NCBI GenBank assembly: GCA_913030835.1
Contig: CAJWDP010000009.1
Span: 1-64,000, forward strand
DNA from: an uncultured Flavobacteriales bacterium
GTDB lineage: Bacteria; Bacteroidota; Bacteroidia; Flavobacteriales_D; Parvicellaceae
Length of the DNA stretch: 64,000 nt
Direction of reading: 5' to 3'
Positions 27,134-35,651 of this stretch are shown in pieces. Position 1 is the first letter of the stretch. Every line of letters starts with the position of its first letter. The translations under genes were made by a program, and so were the position numbers. Under the pieces are notes generated by a model. That model had not been told where the DNA came from. It did no database searches and saw nothing but the letters and a program-made list of their open reading frames with translations.

Positions 27134-28402
27134 CTAAAGGTCGGTGATAAACGATCGAATCTGTTCGTACACGTAGTGCAAGTCTTCTTCACAAATGCAA
27201 TACGGAGGCATTACAATCAACACATTTCCTAACGGACGCATGATGATTCCACGCTCCAGAAAATACTCATAAGCTCTACTACCTAGTTCGCTGTAATATC
27301 CCGCAGTTTCAACTGTCTTTAGCTCAATTGCTAATATTGCTCCCTGCTGCCTGGCATCCAGCACCTTCGGGTTGCCTTCCAATTCAATACGAAACTTAGT
27401 CTGACAGCTGATCAATCTTTCCAAATCTGATTTTACATCATCGGATTCCAGTAAATCTAAATTCGCACATGCTACGGAACAAGCAAGTGCGTTCCCCGTA
27501 AACGAATGACCATGAAGAAAAGCCTTCGACCGATCGTCAGAGTAGAAGCCATCGTAAATTTCATCGGTACAAGCCGTAATTGCCAATGGCATAACTCCGG
27601 CTGTTAACGCCTTTGATAAAGTAACAATATCTGGTTTAGCATCAATCTGATCAGATGCAAATAAAGTCCCTGTTCTTCCGAATCCGGTCATAACCTCATC
27701 GGCAATGCACAGCACATTGTATTTTTTGGCAATGCAGAGTAGCGCATTCAAGTGCTCCGAACTGTGCATCACCATTCCCCTAACTCCCTGAACCAGTGGC
27801 TCATATATAAATGCAGCCACCTGCCCACCTGCCACCATATTTTCAAAAGATTCGCAAACTGAGTTTAAATTCTCAACAGAAGGAACCGGAATATAATCTG
27901 TTTCAAATAAGTGTTCCGAAAATGGCTTTGAAAAAGTGGAACGTGCACTAACACTCATACCACCGAATGTATCGCCATGATAAGATCCTTCAAAAGCAAT
28001 CAATCTATTTTTTTCTATTCCTTGATTGTGCCAAAATTGAAGTGCCATTTTCAAGGCAATTTCGTTAGCAGTTGACCCATTGTCGGAATAAAATACTTTA
28101 TTGATTTCCTGCGGAAGTTTACTGGTCAATCTGTTGGCCAGCTCAACTGCCTTTGGATGAGTTAATCCCGCAAAAATGATGTGATCCAAATCGTTGAATT
28201 GGCGTTGAAGTACTTCACCGATATAAGGATTGGAATGACCATGAATTTTAACCCACCAACTGGAAACAGCATCGATGTACTTTTTACCTTCTTCATCGAT
28301 AAGAAACACACCTTCACCTCTAACTATAGGGGTGATTTTAGCCCCTTTCATTTGCGTGAAAGGATGCCAAACGTATTGTTTATCTAAGCTAGCTAAACTC
28401 AT
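27134..28402 (-). CDS. bioA: Adenosylmethionine-8-amino-7-oxononanoate aminotransferase
   Basis: The 422-residue class III PLP aminotransferase starts with QYVWHPFTQMKGA, the BioA-specific N-terminal signature. It has the PLP aspartate in CIADEVMTGFGRTGTLFA and the Schiff-base lysine in TLSKALTAGVMPL. It converts 7-keto-8-aminopelargonate to 7,8-diaminopelargonate using SAM as amino donor. It is the last gene of the bioB-bioF-bioD-bioA operon; its ATG overlaps the end of bioD by 14 bp, which suggests translational coupling. Confidence 0.97.
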   Translation of the reverse strand: MSLASLDKQYVWHPFTQMKGAKITPIVRGEGVFLIDEEGKKYIDAVSSWWVKIHGHSNPYIGEVLQRQFNDLDHIIFAGLTHPKAVELANRLTSKLPQEINKVFYSDNGSTANEIALKMALQFWHNQGIEKNRLIAFEGSYHGDTFGGMSVSARSTFSKPFSEHLFETDYIPVPSVENLNSVCESFENMVAGGQVAAFIYEPLVQGVRGMVMHSSEHLNALLCIAKKYNVLCIADEVMTGFGRTGTLFASDQIDAKPDIVTLSKALTAGVMPLAITACTDEIYDGFYSDDRSKAFLHGHSFTGNALACSVACANLDLLESDDVKSDLERLISCQTKFRIELEGNPKVLDARQQGAILAIELKTVETAGYYSELGSRAYEYFLERGIIMRPLGNVLIVMPPYCICEEDLHYVYEQIRSFITDL

Positions 28403-29024
28403 TGGTTAACTGTTTTTTATGATTGATAGAAAGTTCTCTTACTTGCTGAGAACTCACCTCTTCTAACAAAGGAATTCGCACTACCGCTCCGGGTTTAGCG
28501 ACATCGATAATAATCTTTTCCGTTGCTTCATTTGACTCTCCGTTAAAAACAAGTAAATCGATTTCAATTCCACGACTTTTTAGCACCTCAAAAGCCGAAA
28601 GGGTGTGATTGATACTACCTAGATAATTCTTGGAAACCAACACAACCTTGGTAGCCGTCTTTTTAACGACATCAAGAATCATATCTCCACCCTCATTTAT
28701 TGGCACCATCAATCCTCCAGCACCTTCAATGACTAAAAGATTTGAGGTTTGTGGAGCATGGATACCATCCATACTAATTTCAATACCGTCTAGCAATGCA
28801 GAGTAATGAGGAGACGCCGGTGTTTTCAAGCGATACGATTCTTCAAAAAATCTAGAATTCGAATTGGAAACCAGCTCCTTCACTTTCATGGTGTCAGAAT
28901 AATGCAGATCGCCTGACTGGATCGGCTTCCAGTAATCGGCTTCCAGTGCTTCAACTAATATGGCTGACACGATTGTTTTCCCAATTTCCGTATCAATTCC
29001 AGTTACAAATATTTTTTCACTCAT
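28389..29024 (-). CDS. bioD: Dethiobiotin synthase
   Basis: From the ATG at 29024 the protein has 211 residues. The P-loop is FVTGIDTEIGKTIVS and the second substrate/Mg2+ motif is VIEGAGGLMVPINE; KPIQSGD is the other conserved element. It carboxylates 7,8-diaminopelargonate and closes the ureido ring with ATP and CO2. A GTG at 29027 is one codon earlier. It overlaps bioF by 8 bp and bioA by 14 bp. Confidence 0.96.
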   Translation of the reverse strand: MSEKIFVTGIDTEIGKTIVSAILVEALEADYWKPIQSGDLHYSDTMKVKELVSNSNSRFFEESYRLKTPASPHYSALLDGIEISMDGIHAPQTSNLLVIEGAGGLMVPINEGGDMILDVVKKTATKVVLVSKNYLGSINHTLSAFEVLKSRGIEIDLLVFNGESNEATEKIIIDVAKPGAVVRIPLLEEVSSQQVRELSINHKKQLTNEFS

Positions 29025-30144
29025 CACAAATGCATTTAATTAATTTTTCTACTTCACTTCTCGTATTGAATTCATGCAAACAAATCCTGATGCGCTCCTT
29101 ACCTTCCGGAACGGTTGGACTTAGTATTGCCTTCACCCAAAATCCCTTTGAGAACAGTTTTTGCTCCATCATTTTCGCCCTGGAGTTTCCCGGAATCAGA
29201 ATGGAACGAATCGCCCCAGCTGAAGGAATCGCCTGCAAACCTGCGTTCCCTGCCCCATCATTAAATACTTGTAACAGTCTAAATAAATTCAACTGCTTAA
29301 AGTTAAGGGCTCTTAATTTTTTCAATCCGAGATGCACTGCTTTCTGATCATGTATTGATAAGGCAGTAGTGTATATGAAGGGACGGGCAAAATTGATCAT
29401 GTACGACCTTAAATCTCGACTTCCCACAATGACTGCACCGTGACAACCCAGAGCTTTTCCGAAAGTGATAATGCGTGCATACGTTTTATGCTCTAGCTTC
29501 AAATCCGAAACCATGCCTCTGCCATTCTCTCCTATCAATCCAAAACTGTGCGCCTCATCTACAACTAGATGCAAGCCATTATCGAAACAGTAATTCGCAA
29601 AACGAATCAGATCGGGAGAATCACCATCCATTGAATAGATGGATTCGACCACAACAAAAACAGACCCGGAAGGGCTTATTGTAGCTATTTTACTCTTTAA
29701 ATCTTCAATACTATTGTGGTTGAACGAATACGATCGCGCCAACCCTAATTTAATTCCATCCCGAATAGATGCATGTATCAATTCATCATAAAATACCACG
29801 TCGCCTCTTTGTGGAACGCAACCGAAGAAACTTAAGTTAGCAGAATATCCTGAGTTAAAAATTAATGCATCCTCTGCAGCTACAAATTCAGCAACTTCTG
29901 ATTCAATACGCTCAATAAGGTGATTATTTCCGCTAATTAATCGAGAGGCGCCTGAACCAACCAAATTAATCACTCCATCAACCTTGGCTGAAACAATCTG
30001 TTCGGCTAGTTTTTCAGACCGTGCAAAACCCAGATAGTCGTTAGAACAAAAGTCGATTAGCCCATCGGCAACTTGCAGCTCCCTGAGCAAATTCCCTTCT
30101 GATCGCTGAAGGAGCTTTTCACGAAGAGTCTTGTCATGATTCAT
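29017..30144 (-). CDS. bioF: 8-amino-7-oxononanoate synthase
   Basis: The 375-residue alpha-oxoamine synthase has DFCSNDYLGFARS near the start, the PLP-binding DEAHSFGLIGENGRG, and the Schiff-base lysine in ITFGKALGCHGAVIVG. It condenses a pimeloyl thioester with L-alanine to form 7-keto-8-aminopelargonate. The length matches the family. It overlaps bioB by 11 bp at its start and bioD by 8 bp at its end, consistent with one tight operon. Confidence 0.95.
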   Translation of the reverse strand: MNHDKTLREKLLQRSEGNLLRELQVADGLIDFCSNDYLGFARSEKLAEQIVSAKVDGVINLVGSGASRLISGNNHLIERIESEVAEFVAAEDALIFNSGYSANLSFFGCVPQRGDVVFYDELIHASIRDGIKLGLARSYSFNHNSIEDLKSKIATISPSGSVFVVVESIYSMDGDSPDLIRFANYCFDNGLHLVVDEAHSFGLIGENGRGMVSDLKLEHKTYARIITFGKALGCHGAVIVGSRDLRSYMINFARPFIYTTALSIHDQKAVHLGLKKLRALNFKQLNLFRLLQVFNDGAGNAGLQAIPSAGAIRSILIPGNSRAKMMEQKLFSKGFWVKAILSPTVPEGKERIRICLHEFNTRSEVEKLIKCICDE

Positions 30145-31273
30145 CTACTGAAGAAACTGAAGATACCTTTCTCGGTTCAAAACCATCTTTCTTTCTGGCT
30201 TCTTTGGCTTTGTTTTTCGCCTCTTCATTCCTCTCTATGGTATGTCCCGGCCTACTCCATTTGGTCTTTTCGGAATTTTCGGGCCGCTCTTTATACGATT
30301 CGTCAATACTTGGCTTATCTCCTTTTTTATATGCCTTTTGAGGAATTAACCCTAACGTATCAAATAAATCCTGATCCGTTTTGCAGTCCGGATTTGGCGT
30401 TGTCAACAATTTATCTCCAGCAAAAATTGAACTTGCGCCAGCCATAAAGCAGAGTGCTTGTCCTTCAGGGCTCATTTCTGTTCTTCCCGCCGACAATCTC
30501 ACCGTGGTTTTAGGCATAACAATTCTGGTTGTTGCCACCATTCTGACCATTTCCCAAATACTTGCGCTTTTCTGATCTTCAAGCGGGGTTCCTTCTACAG
30601 CAACCAACGCATTGATAGGAACAGATTCAGGCTGAGGATGAATGGAGGCTAATGCAGCAAGTAAACCTATACGATCTTCCGCATTCTCACCCATACCAAT
30701 GATGCCACCAGAACACAGCGTAAGCTTTGCATTCCTTGCATTTTCCAGCGTATCCAGACGATCTTGATATCCACGGGTTGAAATCACCTCTTTGTAATAT
30801 TCCTCTGAAGAATCAAGATTATGATTGTAGGCATAGAGTCCTGCTTTGGCTAGCCTTTTCGCCTGATTTTCAGTAACCATACCAAGTGTTGCACAAACCT
30901 CCAAACCCAATTCGTTAACTGCTCTAACCAGTTCAAGTACATGGTCAAAATCATCATCATCTTTTACGTTTCTCCAAGCAGCACCCATACACAACCTCGA
31001 AGAACCAGATTCCTGAGCATCTTTTGCTGCTGTCTTCACTTGCTCCAAAGACATCAAATCATTTGCCTCTATATCCGTATGGTAGCGGGCCGCTTGTGGG
31101 CAGTACCCACAATCTTCAGGGCATCCACCAGTTTTTATAGACAATAAAGTGCTTACTTGCACTTCCCGTGGGTCGTGATATTCGCGGTGAACCGTTGCTG
31201 CTTCAAATACCAGCTCAATAAGCGGTTTATTGTATATGTTGCGAATTTCTTCGAGTTTCCAGATCTTCTCCAA
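30134..31273 (-). CDS. bioB: Biotin synthase with charged C-terminal tail
   Basis: The 379-residue radical-SAM enzyme has the cluster-binding Cys triad in GGCPEDCGYCPQAARY, the [2Fe-2S] ligands in LCMGAAWRNV and related segments, and GTPLEDQ. It inserts sulfur into dethiobiotin. Homology ends near DTLGLIPQKAYKKG. The last roughly 65 residues form a highly charged tail (RNEEAKNKAKEARKKDGFEP) absent from E. coli BioB (346 residues). No ATG is available: the frame is open only back to an in-frame TGA upstream, and TTG at 31273 fits best. It is first gene of the bio operon. Confidence 0.93.
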   Translation of the reverse strand: MEKIWKLEEIRNIYNKPLIELVFEAATVHREYHDPREVQVSTLLSIKTGGCPEDCGYCPQAARYHTDIEANDLMSLEQVKTAAKDAQESGSSRLCMGAAWRNVKDDDDFDHVLELVRAVNELGLEVCATLGMVTENQAKRLAKAGLYAYNHNLDSSEEYYKEVISTRGYQDRLDTLENARNAKLTLCSGGIIGMGENAEDRIGLLAALASIHPQPESVPINALVAVEGTPLEDQKSASIWEMVRMVATTRIVMPKTTVRLSAGRTEMSPEGQALCFMAGASSIFAGDKLLTTPNPDCKTDQDLFDTLGLIPQKAYKKGDKPSIDESYKERPENSEKTKWSRPGHTIERNEEAKNKAKEARKKDGFEPRKVSSVSSVDES

Positions 31274-31293
31274 ACCAAATTGTTTTAATCGGT

Positions 31294-31303
31294 GTCAAAG
31301 ATA
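31294..31303 (-). promoter_or_regulatory. Probable -7 element of the biotin operon
   Basis: Read on the minus strand, TATCTTTGAC at 31303-31294 matches TAnnTTTG about 20 bp before the bioB TTG. The expected upstream TTTG is poor (CTTCG at about 31320-31325). No BirA-like inverted repeat was seen. Confidence 0.45.
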
Positions 31304-31352
31304 ATCAGAGCATAAATACGGCGAAGTTAATAGCGCTTATTTTTTACACAAT

Positions 31353-31535
31353 TTACAAGCAGAGGTGAATCCACCCTTTCGATTTGGGTTTAAACTGATC
31401 CGCTTTGCTCAAGAAGAAAAGCCCGAAAATTCCCTGCTTCCTGTTTTTCAAGTCATCTTCGACAAGAATGCGTTCAAACATTTCATCTCTTACAGATCGG
31501 GTCATATGTTTATCATTCACCATAAAGAACAACAT
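31353..31535 (-). CDS. Possible small protein, perhaps frameshifted at its 5' end
   Basis: This 60-codon frame (MLFFMVNDKHMTRSVRDEMF to PKSKGWIHLCL) has a protein-like composition and lies in the 372 bp gap between bioB and trmD. A short frame in another phase, starting ATG at 31576, reads MTNPFVKPIKAGKL and runs into it. Joining the two by a single-base shift near 31535 gives one continuous basic protein of about 75 residues. I do not recognise the family with certainty. It could be a real small gene, a pseudogene with one indel, or chance. The rest of the gap holds only promoter-like sequence. Confidence 0.4.
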   Translation of the reverse strand: MLFFMVNDKHMTRSVRDEMFERILVEDDLKNRKQGIFGLFFLSKADQFKPKSKGWIHLCL

Positions 31536-31645
31536 AATTTACCTGCTTTTATCGGTTTAACAAAAGGATTCGTCATATTTTTCCGATGTTTCGTCTAAAA
31601 TCAGTACAATAATGGGTATTTGGATAAAGGAATTATCTTTACCGA

Positions 31646-32323
31646 ATGAGAATTGACATCATAACAGCGCTTCCATCGCTATTGGAAAGCCCATTTAACG
31701 ACTCAATTTTAAAACGTGCGCAAGACAGAGGTCTGGTTGAGATTCATGTACATGATCTTAGAAAGTATTCTGAAAACAAACAAAAAAGTATTGACGACTA
31801 TGCTTTTGGTGGAGGCGCAGGAATGGTTCTGACCATTCAGCCAATAGACAAGTGTATTTCTCAGCTGCAGTCAGAAAGAGATTACGATGAAATCATCTAC
31901 CTAACGCCGGATGGTGATCTGCTCAATCAGCAAATCTCAAATCAAATTTCAACTTTAAAGAATCTGATACTGCTTTGTGGTCATTACAAAGGAGTGGACC
32001 AACGAGTGAGGGATCACCTCATTACACGAGAAATAAGCATTGGTGACTACGTACTATCCGGTGGAGAGCTTGGTGCCGCAGTTCTCGCAGACAGTGTAAT
32101 TCGTTTACTACCGGGAGTGCTCAACGATGAAACATCTGCATTGACGGATTCTTTTCAAGACAATTTACTTGCTCCTCCGGTGTACACAAGACCTTCGGAA
32201 TATAAGGGAATGAAAGTTCCTGAAATTTTGACTTCCGGCAACCTAAAAGCCATTGAGGATTGGAGAATGGATCAGGCATTCGAACGAACCAAACTAAAAC
32301 GACCAGACCTCCTTAAGGATTAA
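31646..32323 (+). CDS. trmD: tRNA (guanine-N1)-methyltransferase
   Basis: The 225-residue SPOUT methyltransferase starts [17 protein letters not shown]. It has the conserved [13 protein letters not shown], the SAM-knot segment [13 protein letters not shown] and the [12 protein letters not shown] loop, and ends with the PDLL motif. It methylates G37 of tRNAs with G at position 36 and prevents frameshifting. In many bacteria trmD adjoins rplS; here rplS lies about 2.25 kb downstream with an OmpA-family gene on the opposite strand between them. Confidence 0.97.
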   Translation: MRIDIITALPSLLESPFNDSILKRAQDRGLVEIHVHDLRKYSENKQKSIDDYAFGGGAGMVLTIQPIDKCISQLQSERDYDEIIYLTPDGDLLNQQISNQISTLKNLILLCGHYKGVDQRVRDHLITREISIGDYVLSGGELGAAVLADSVIRLLPGVLNDETSALTDSFQDNLLAPPVYTRPSEYKGMKVPEILTSGNLKAIEDWRMDQAFERTKLKRPDLLKD

Positions 32324-32333
32324 ATACCGCGAT

Positions 32334-34448
32334 TCATTTTTTTGTAATCCTGAATTCCACCCTCATATTTTGCATCTTGTGTGAATCCGCAACTCCCAAA
32401 TTTATCGGGTTGTTGTATCCGCAACCCGTTGCTGTAACTCGATTTTCATCAATACCTTTTTGGAGTATATAATCTCGGACCCGGTCCGCCCTTCGCTGCG
32501 ACAACTCACGATGAAATTTTTCAGTTGCCTTGCTTGGGTTGGTATGACCCAAAATTTCTATTTCCATTGTTTTACTGCCTGCCATTAAAGCCACCAGTTT
32601 GTCTAGTTCCGGTTCACTCTTACCTAGCAAATTTGATTTATTCGGCTCAAAAAATACGTTGTTCAAAACCACTTTTGCATTCAATTCTACAGGTGTTAGA
32701 AAAAGGTCTTGCTCTATTTCTTTGTATGCTCCAATCTCATTAAAATCCATGTGATACCTCAACGAGATATACTTGTCGTTTTTTGCATAAAAACCATATT
32801 CTCTACCCTCAGTTAACACAATTCTGTACTTTCCTGTTTTTGGATCTGACAGAGCATGTCCCAAATCCCGATCAGACTCCAATTCCCGATACGTTATTGA
32901 GGCTTCCACTGGACGACCCGACTTACTATCCAGCACCCTACCACTCAAGATAACAACAGGGTCAGGCTTCATTTCTTCTTTTAAACGGATACTGAAAATA
33001 TCACCGCTACCCAGAGAATTTGAATACGAAGTTAAAAATGCCCTCTCTCCCGAAGCCTCCACCGAAAAATTACCATCCCATCCTACTGTATTTACTGATC
33101 GTCCGAGATTAAGCGGCTCAGACCATTTCAACCATGTATCATCCAACCTCTTCGACACAAAAATATCTGCTCCTCCGTATCCGGGATGACTTTGAGAAGC
33201 AAAATACAAAGATGTTCCATCTGCTGCTAGAAAAGGTGAATACTCATGATCGAATCCATTGACAACACCCCCAAGATTCACCGGTTTAGACCAGCTTTCA
33301 TCGCTTTGAACAAAGCTGACATATAAGTCATTTACTCCTTTACTGTCTTTATCCTGCAATGTCAAGATCACTACATTCCCATCCGGAGATAAAGCGGCAC
33401 CGCCATATTCTCCATCATTCACATATTCTTCTATTTGAATCGATTTGGGCAATTGCCATTTCGAACCTGTCCAGTGCGAAATGGAATAACCATTACCACC
33501 AGAGGTCCCATCATCATTGTAGATATTCGAAATAACAAGTGTGTTACGATCAGGAGAAATGGATACAATGTAGTTGTTCCCTGCATTATTGATCGGGCTC
33601 CCAATATTAACGGGCGTGCCCCACTCACTATTCTTCCATTCCGAAAACCACACATCATCATTTTCACTCGAAGGATAGCGGTTGCCTGGATGATTATCAC
33701 GATTCAATACAAGTAATTTTCCATCGTGAGCCACCAAGCAAGAAACTTCTGAATATTTCGTATTGACCGGTTTGCCCAGATTTTGTTTTTTGTAAGGGGA
33801 GATGGTTTTAGAAGCTACATGAACCGATCTGGGTTGCTCAACAACAAGGTAATCGGATTCTATCGTACATACGTTCTTTATTTTGTAACCAATGTTATTT
33901 CCATACAAAGGCCAGTACGAGCTCACATACACTTGTTCATTATTAATTGTAAACTCGTATTTGAATCCTGTTTTTCTGATTTCAATTTCATTCCATTGTC
34001 CATTCGGTCGAATTGCATTGGATCTGGACCAGTTCTTAGGTATCAGCTGTACACCGTTTTTTTCTTTTAAAATTCTAAAAAATCCATCTTTGCCAATCAC
34101 AAAATCAAAGTGATTGTCCACATCTTTATATCCCCATACCAATCCATAATATGCATCATCTTCCCCCTCTGTAAATCTGATTTTTGACCTAATTAAAAAA
34201 TCCTGGCCAGGATTGATATTAACTTGATGGTACTTAGTATGGTAATATTTGTGCGTTTTGTGACTTAGCATGTAAGAGCCATTTGCAACTACACCAATCA
34301 AATCATCACTTTCGCTTGAAATAAAATGAGGATTTTCTCCATCAAAGTGATCTTCCCACAGTAATTCTACGCGTTCATACCTACCCTGAGACCAAATAGG
34401 AGCACAAAAAGAAAAAATGCATATAAATCCGACAATCAATAATTTCAT
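32334..34448 (-). CDS. OmpA-family protein with ConA-like N-terminal domain and PD40 propeller
   Basis: From the ATG at 34448 the protein has 704 residues with a signal peptide (MKLLIVGFICIFSFCAPIWSQ). The N-terminal roughly 200 residues look like a LamG/ConA-like jelly roll (GLVWGYKDVDNHFDFVIG). Next come PD40/WD40-like blades (SISPDRNTLVISN, AALSPDGNVVILT, LAADGTSLYFASQSHPGYGG), a carboxypeptidase-regulatory-like domain (VILSGRVLDSKSGRPVEASI) and a C-terminal OmpA peptidoglycan-binding domain (IEILGHTNPSKATEKFH, LSQRRADRVRDYI). It is periplasmic and probably peptidoglycan-anchored. It resembles the PorE class except that the jelly roll replaces the TPR. It is convergent with trmD (10 bp gap). 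Confidence 0.85.
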   Translation of the reverse strand: MKLLIVGFICIFSFCAPIWSQGRYERVELLWEDHFDGENPHFISSESDDLIGVVANGSYMLSHKTHKYYHTKYHQVNINPGQDFLIRSKIRFTEGEDDAYYGLVWGYKDVDNHFDFVIGKDGFFRILKEKNGVQLIPKNWSRSNAIRPNGQWNEIEIRKTGFKYEFTINNEQVYVSSYWPLYGNNIGYKIKNVCTIESDYLVVEQPRSVHVASKTISPYKKQNLGKPVNTKYSEVSCLVAHDGKLLVLNRDNHPGNRYPSSENDDVWFSEWKNSEWGTPVNIGSPINNAGNNYIVSISPDRNTLVISNIYNDDGTSGGNGYSISHWTGSKWQLPKSIQIEEYVNDGEYGGAALSPDGNVVILTLQDKDSKGVNDLYVSFVQSDESWSKPVNLGGVVNGFDHEYSPFLAADGTSLYFASQSHPGYGGADIFVSKRLDDTWLKWSEPLNLGRSVNTVGWDGNFSVEASGERAFLTSYSNSLGSGDIFSIRLKEEMKPDPVVILSGRVLDSKSGRPVEASITYRELESDRDLGHALSDPKTGKYRIVLTEGREYGFYAKNDKYISLRYHMDFNEIGAYKEIEQDLFLTPVELNAKVVLNNVFFEPNKSNLLGKSEPELDKLVALMAGSKTMEIEILGHTNPSKATEKFHRELSQRRADRVRDYILQKGIDENRVTATGCGYNNPINLGVADSHKMQNMRVEFRITKK

Positions 34449-34533
34449 ACGAGGCAAAACAAATCTTTTGGTATCGATTGAATAAAAATAAAACTTATAC
34501 GACGTTCACTACCATTTTTTAAAATAATATTCG

Positions 34534-34542
34534 TAATATTGC
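34534..34542 (+). promoter_or_regulatory. Probable -7 element of rplS
   Basis: TAATATTGC at 34534-34542 is one mismatch from TAnnTTTGC and lies about 34 bp before the rplS ATG. A T-run at 34515-34520 stands at the -33 distance but has no G. Confidence 0.4.
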
Positions 34543-34576
34543 ACCCCAATTTTAGGGTCATTTAACAACGAAAGTT

Positions 34577-34936
34577 ATGGATGTAGTTAGAGAAATTGCA
34601 GATAGTCTAGTGGAAAAGAGAGATCTACCGGAATTCAAATCTGGGGATACCATTACCGTTCACTACAAAATTAAGGAGGGGAACAAAGAAAGAATTCAGC
34701 AATTCCAAGGAGTTGTATTGCAAAGAAGAGGAACGGGAAGTACAGAGACCTTCACGATAAGAAAGATGTCGGGAAGCCACGGTGTTGAGCGTATCATTCC
34801 TATTAACTCACCATTTATCGACCGCATTGATATAAATAAGTTAGGATCCGTTCGCAGAGCAAGGATCTTCTATTTAAGAGAGCGTAGCGGTAAAGCAGCA
34901 AGAATTAAAGAGAAAAGAACATTTTCTAAAAAGTAA
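34577..34936 (+). CDS. rplS: 50S ribosomal protein L19
   Basis: The 119-residue protein has the L19 hallmarks: [40 protein letters not shown], the central [16 protein letters not shown] and the C-terminal [20 protein letters not shown]. It sits at the 30S-50S interface. It is a single gene with its own promoter and a strong terminator 16 bp after the stop. Confidence 0.99.
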   Translation: MDVVREIADSLVEKRDLPEFKSGDTITVHYKIKEGNKERIQQFQGVVLQRRGTGSTETFTIRKMSGSHGVERIIPINSPFIDRIDINKLGSVRRARIFYLRERSGKAARIKEKRTFSKK

Positions 34937-34952
34937 TTTAGAATTCCGAAAG

Positions 34953-34978
34953 AAAAAGGGGCTCGTGCCCCTTTTTTT
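34953..34978 (+). terminator. Bidirectional Rho-independent terminator after rplS
   Basis: The stem AAAAAGGGGC pairs perfectly with GCCCCTTTTT around a TCGT loop, followed by more T. The A-run on the other side makes it usable for the convergent minus-strand amidotransferase gene, whose stop is at 34977. Confidence 0.9.
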
Positions 34979-35540
34979 ATGTCTTTGAAATCCAGTTGTG
35001 GATGATTGTCCTGCCCTGGTTTGTCATAATTGATTCAGGATGGAACTGTACGCCACAGACATCAATTTCCGGGTGTGCTAAGGCCATTATTCTTCCGGCT
35101 TCATCTACCGCTATCGTATCCAAAATTGAATTTGATTGATGCTGCAGGTACCAAGAATGATACATTCCGGCTGAAAATTGAACCGGTATACCTTGGAACA
35201 AATAATGTCTTCCGGTTTTTATAATTGTGTGCTCCACGCCGTGATGCACTTCACTTAAATTAAGCAGTTCCATGCCGTAATGAACTCCAATTGCTTGCAG
35301 CCCAAGACAAACCCCAAGAATTGGCTTAACACCAACAAAATTGGCAATTACATCCATTAACGAGTTCGAATCTGAAGGTAAGCCCGGTCCGGGAGACAAT
35401 ACAATTTTGTCACAAGAATGAACAGACTCGATATCTACCTCATTGTTTCTGTTTACAATTACCTCCGCACCTTCTCCATTCAAATAATGCACAAGATTAT
35501 AGGTGAATGAATCGTAATTATCCAGAACGAAAACTTTCAT
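34977..35540 (-). CDS. Glutamine amidotransferase subunit of anthranilate or aminodeoxychorismate synthase
   Basis: The 187-residue class I glutamine amidotransferase has LDNYDSFTYNLVHYL at the N terminus, the oxyanion strand LSPGPGLP, the nucleophile Cys in LGVCLGLQAIG, the HHGVEH segment and the catalytic FHPESI. It supplies ammonia to the chorismate-binding subunit. TrpG and PabA cannot be told apart by motif. It stands alone with no trpE or trp genes beside it, which favours PabA (folate) but leaves dual use possible. Confidence 0.9.
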   Translation of the reverse strand: MKVFVLDNYDSFTYNLVHYLNGEGAEVIVNRNNEVDIESVHSCDKIVLSPGPGLPSDSNSLMDVIANFVGVKPILGVCLGLQAIGVHYGMELLNLSEVHHGVEHTIIKTGRHYLFQGIPVQFSAGMYHSWYLQHQSNSILDTIAVDEAGRIMALAHPEIDVCGVQFHPESIMTNQGRTIIHNWISKT

Positions 35541-35651
35541 TATTGCAAATCTACAAGTAATGCAATGTAAACACCCGAATGGTTGGAAAAACTTCTTTAA
35601 TCAAATCCAATGTTAATCACGCATTGTATTTTTACATAAAATGGTTTCACA

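Noticed and set aside
31365-31598. Plus-strand frame between bioB and trmD
   Set aside because: It is the antisense of the more protein-like minus-strand small frame and has no promoter or recognised similarity.
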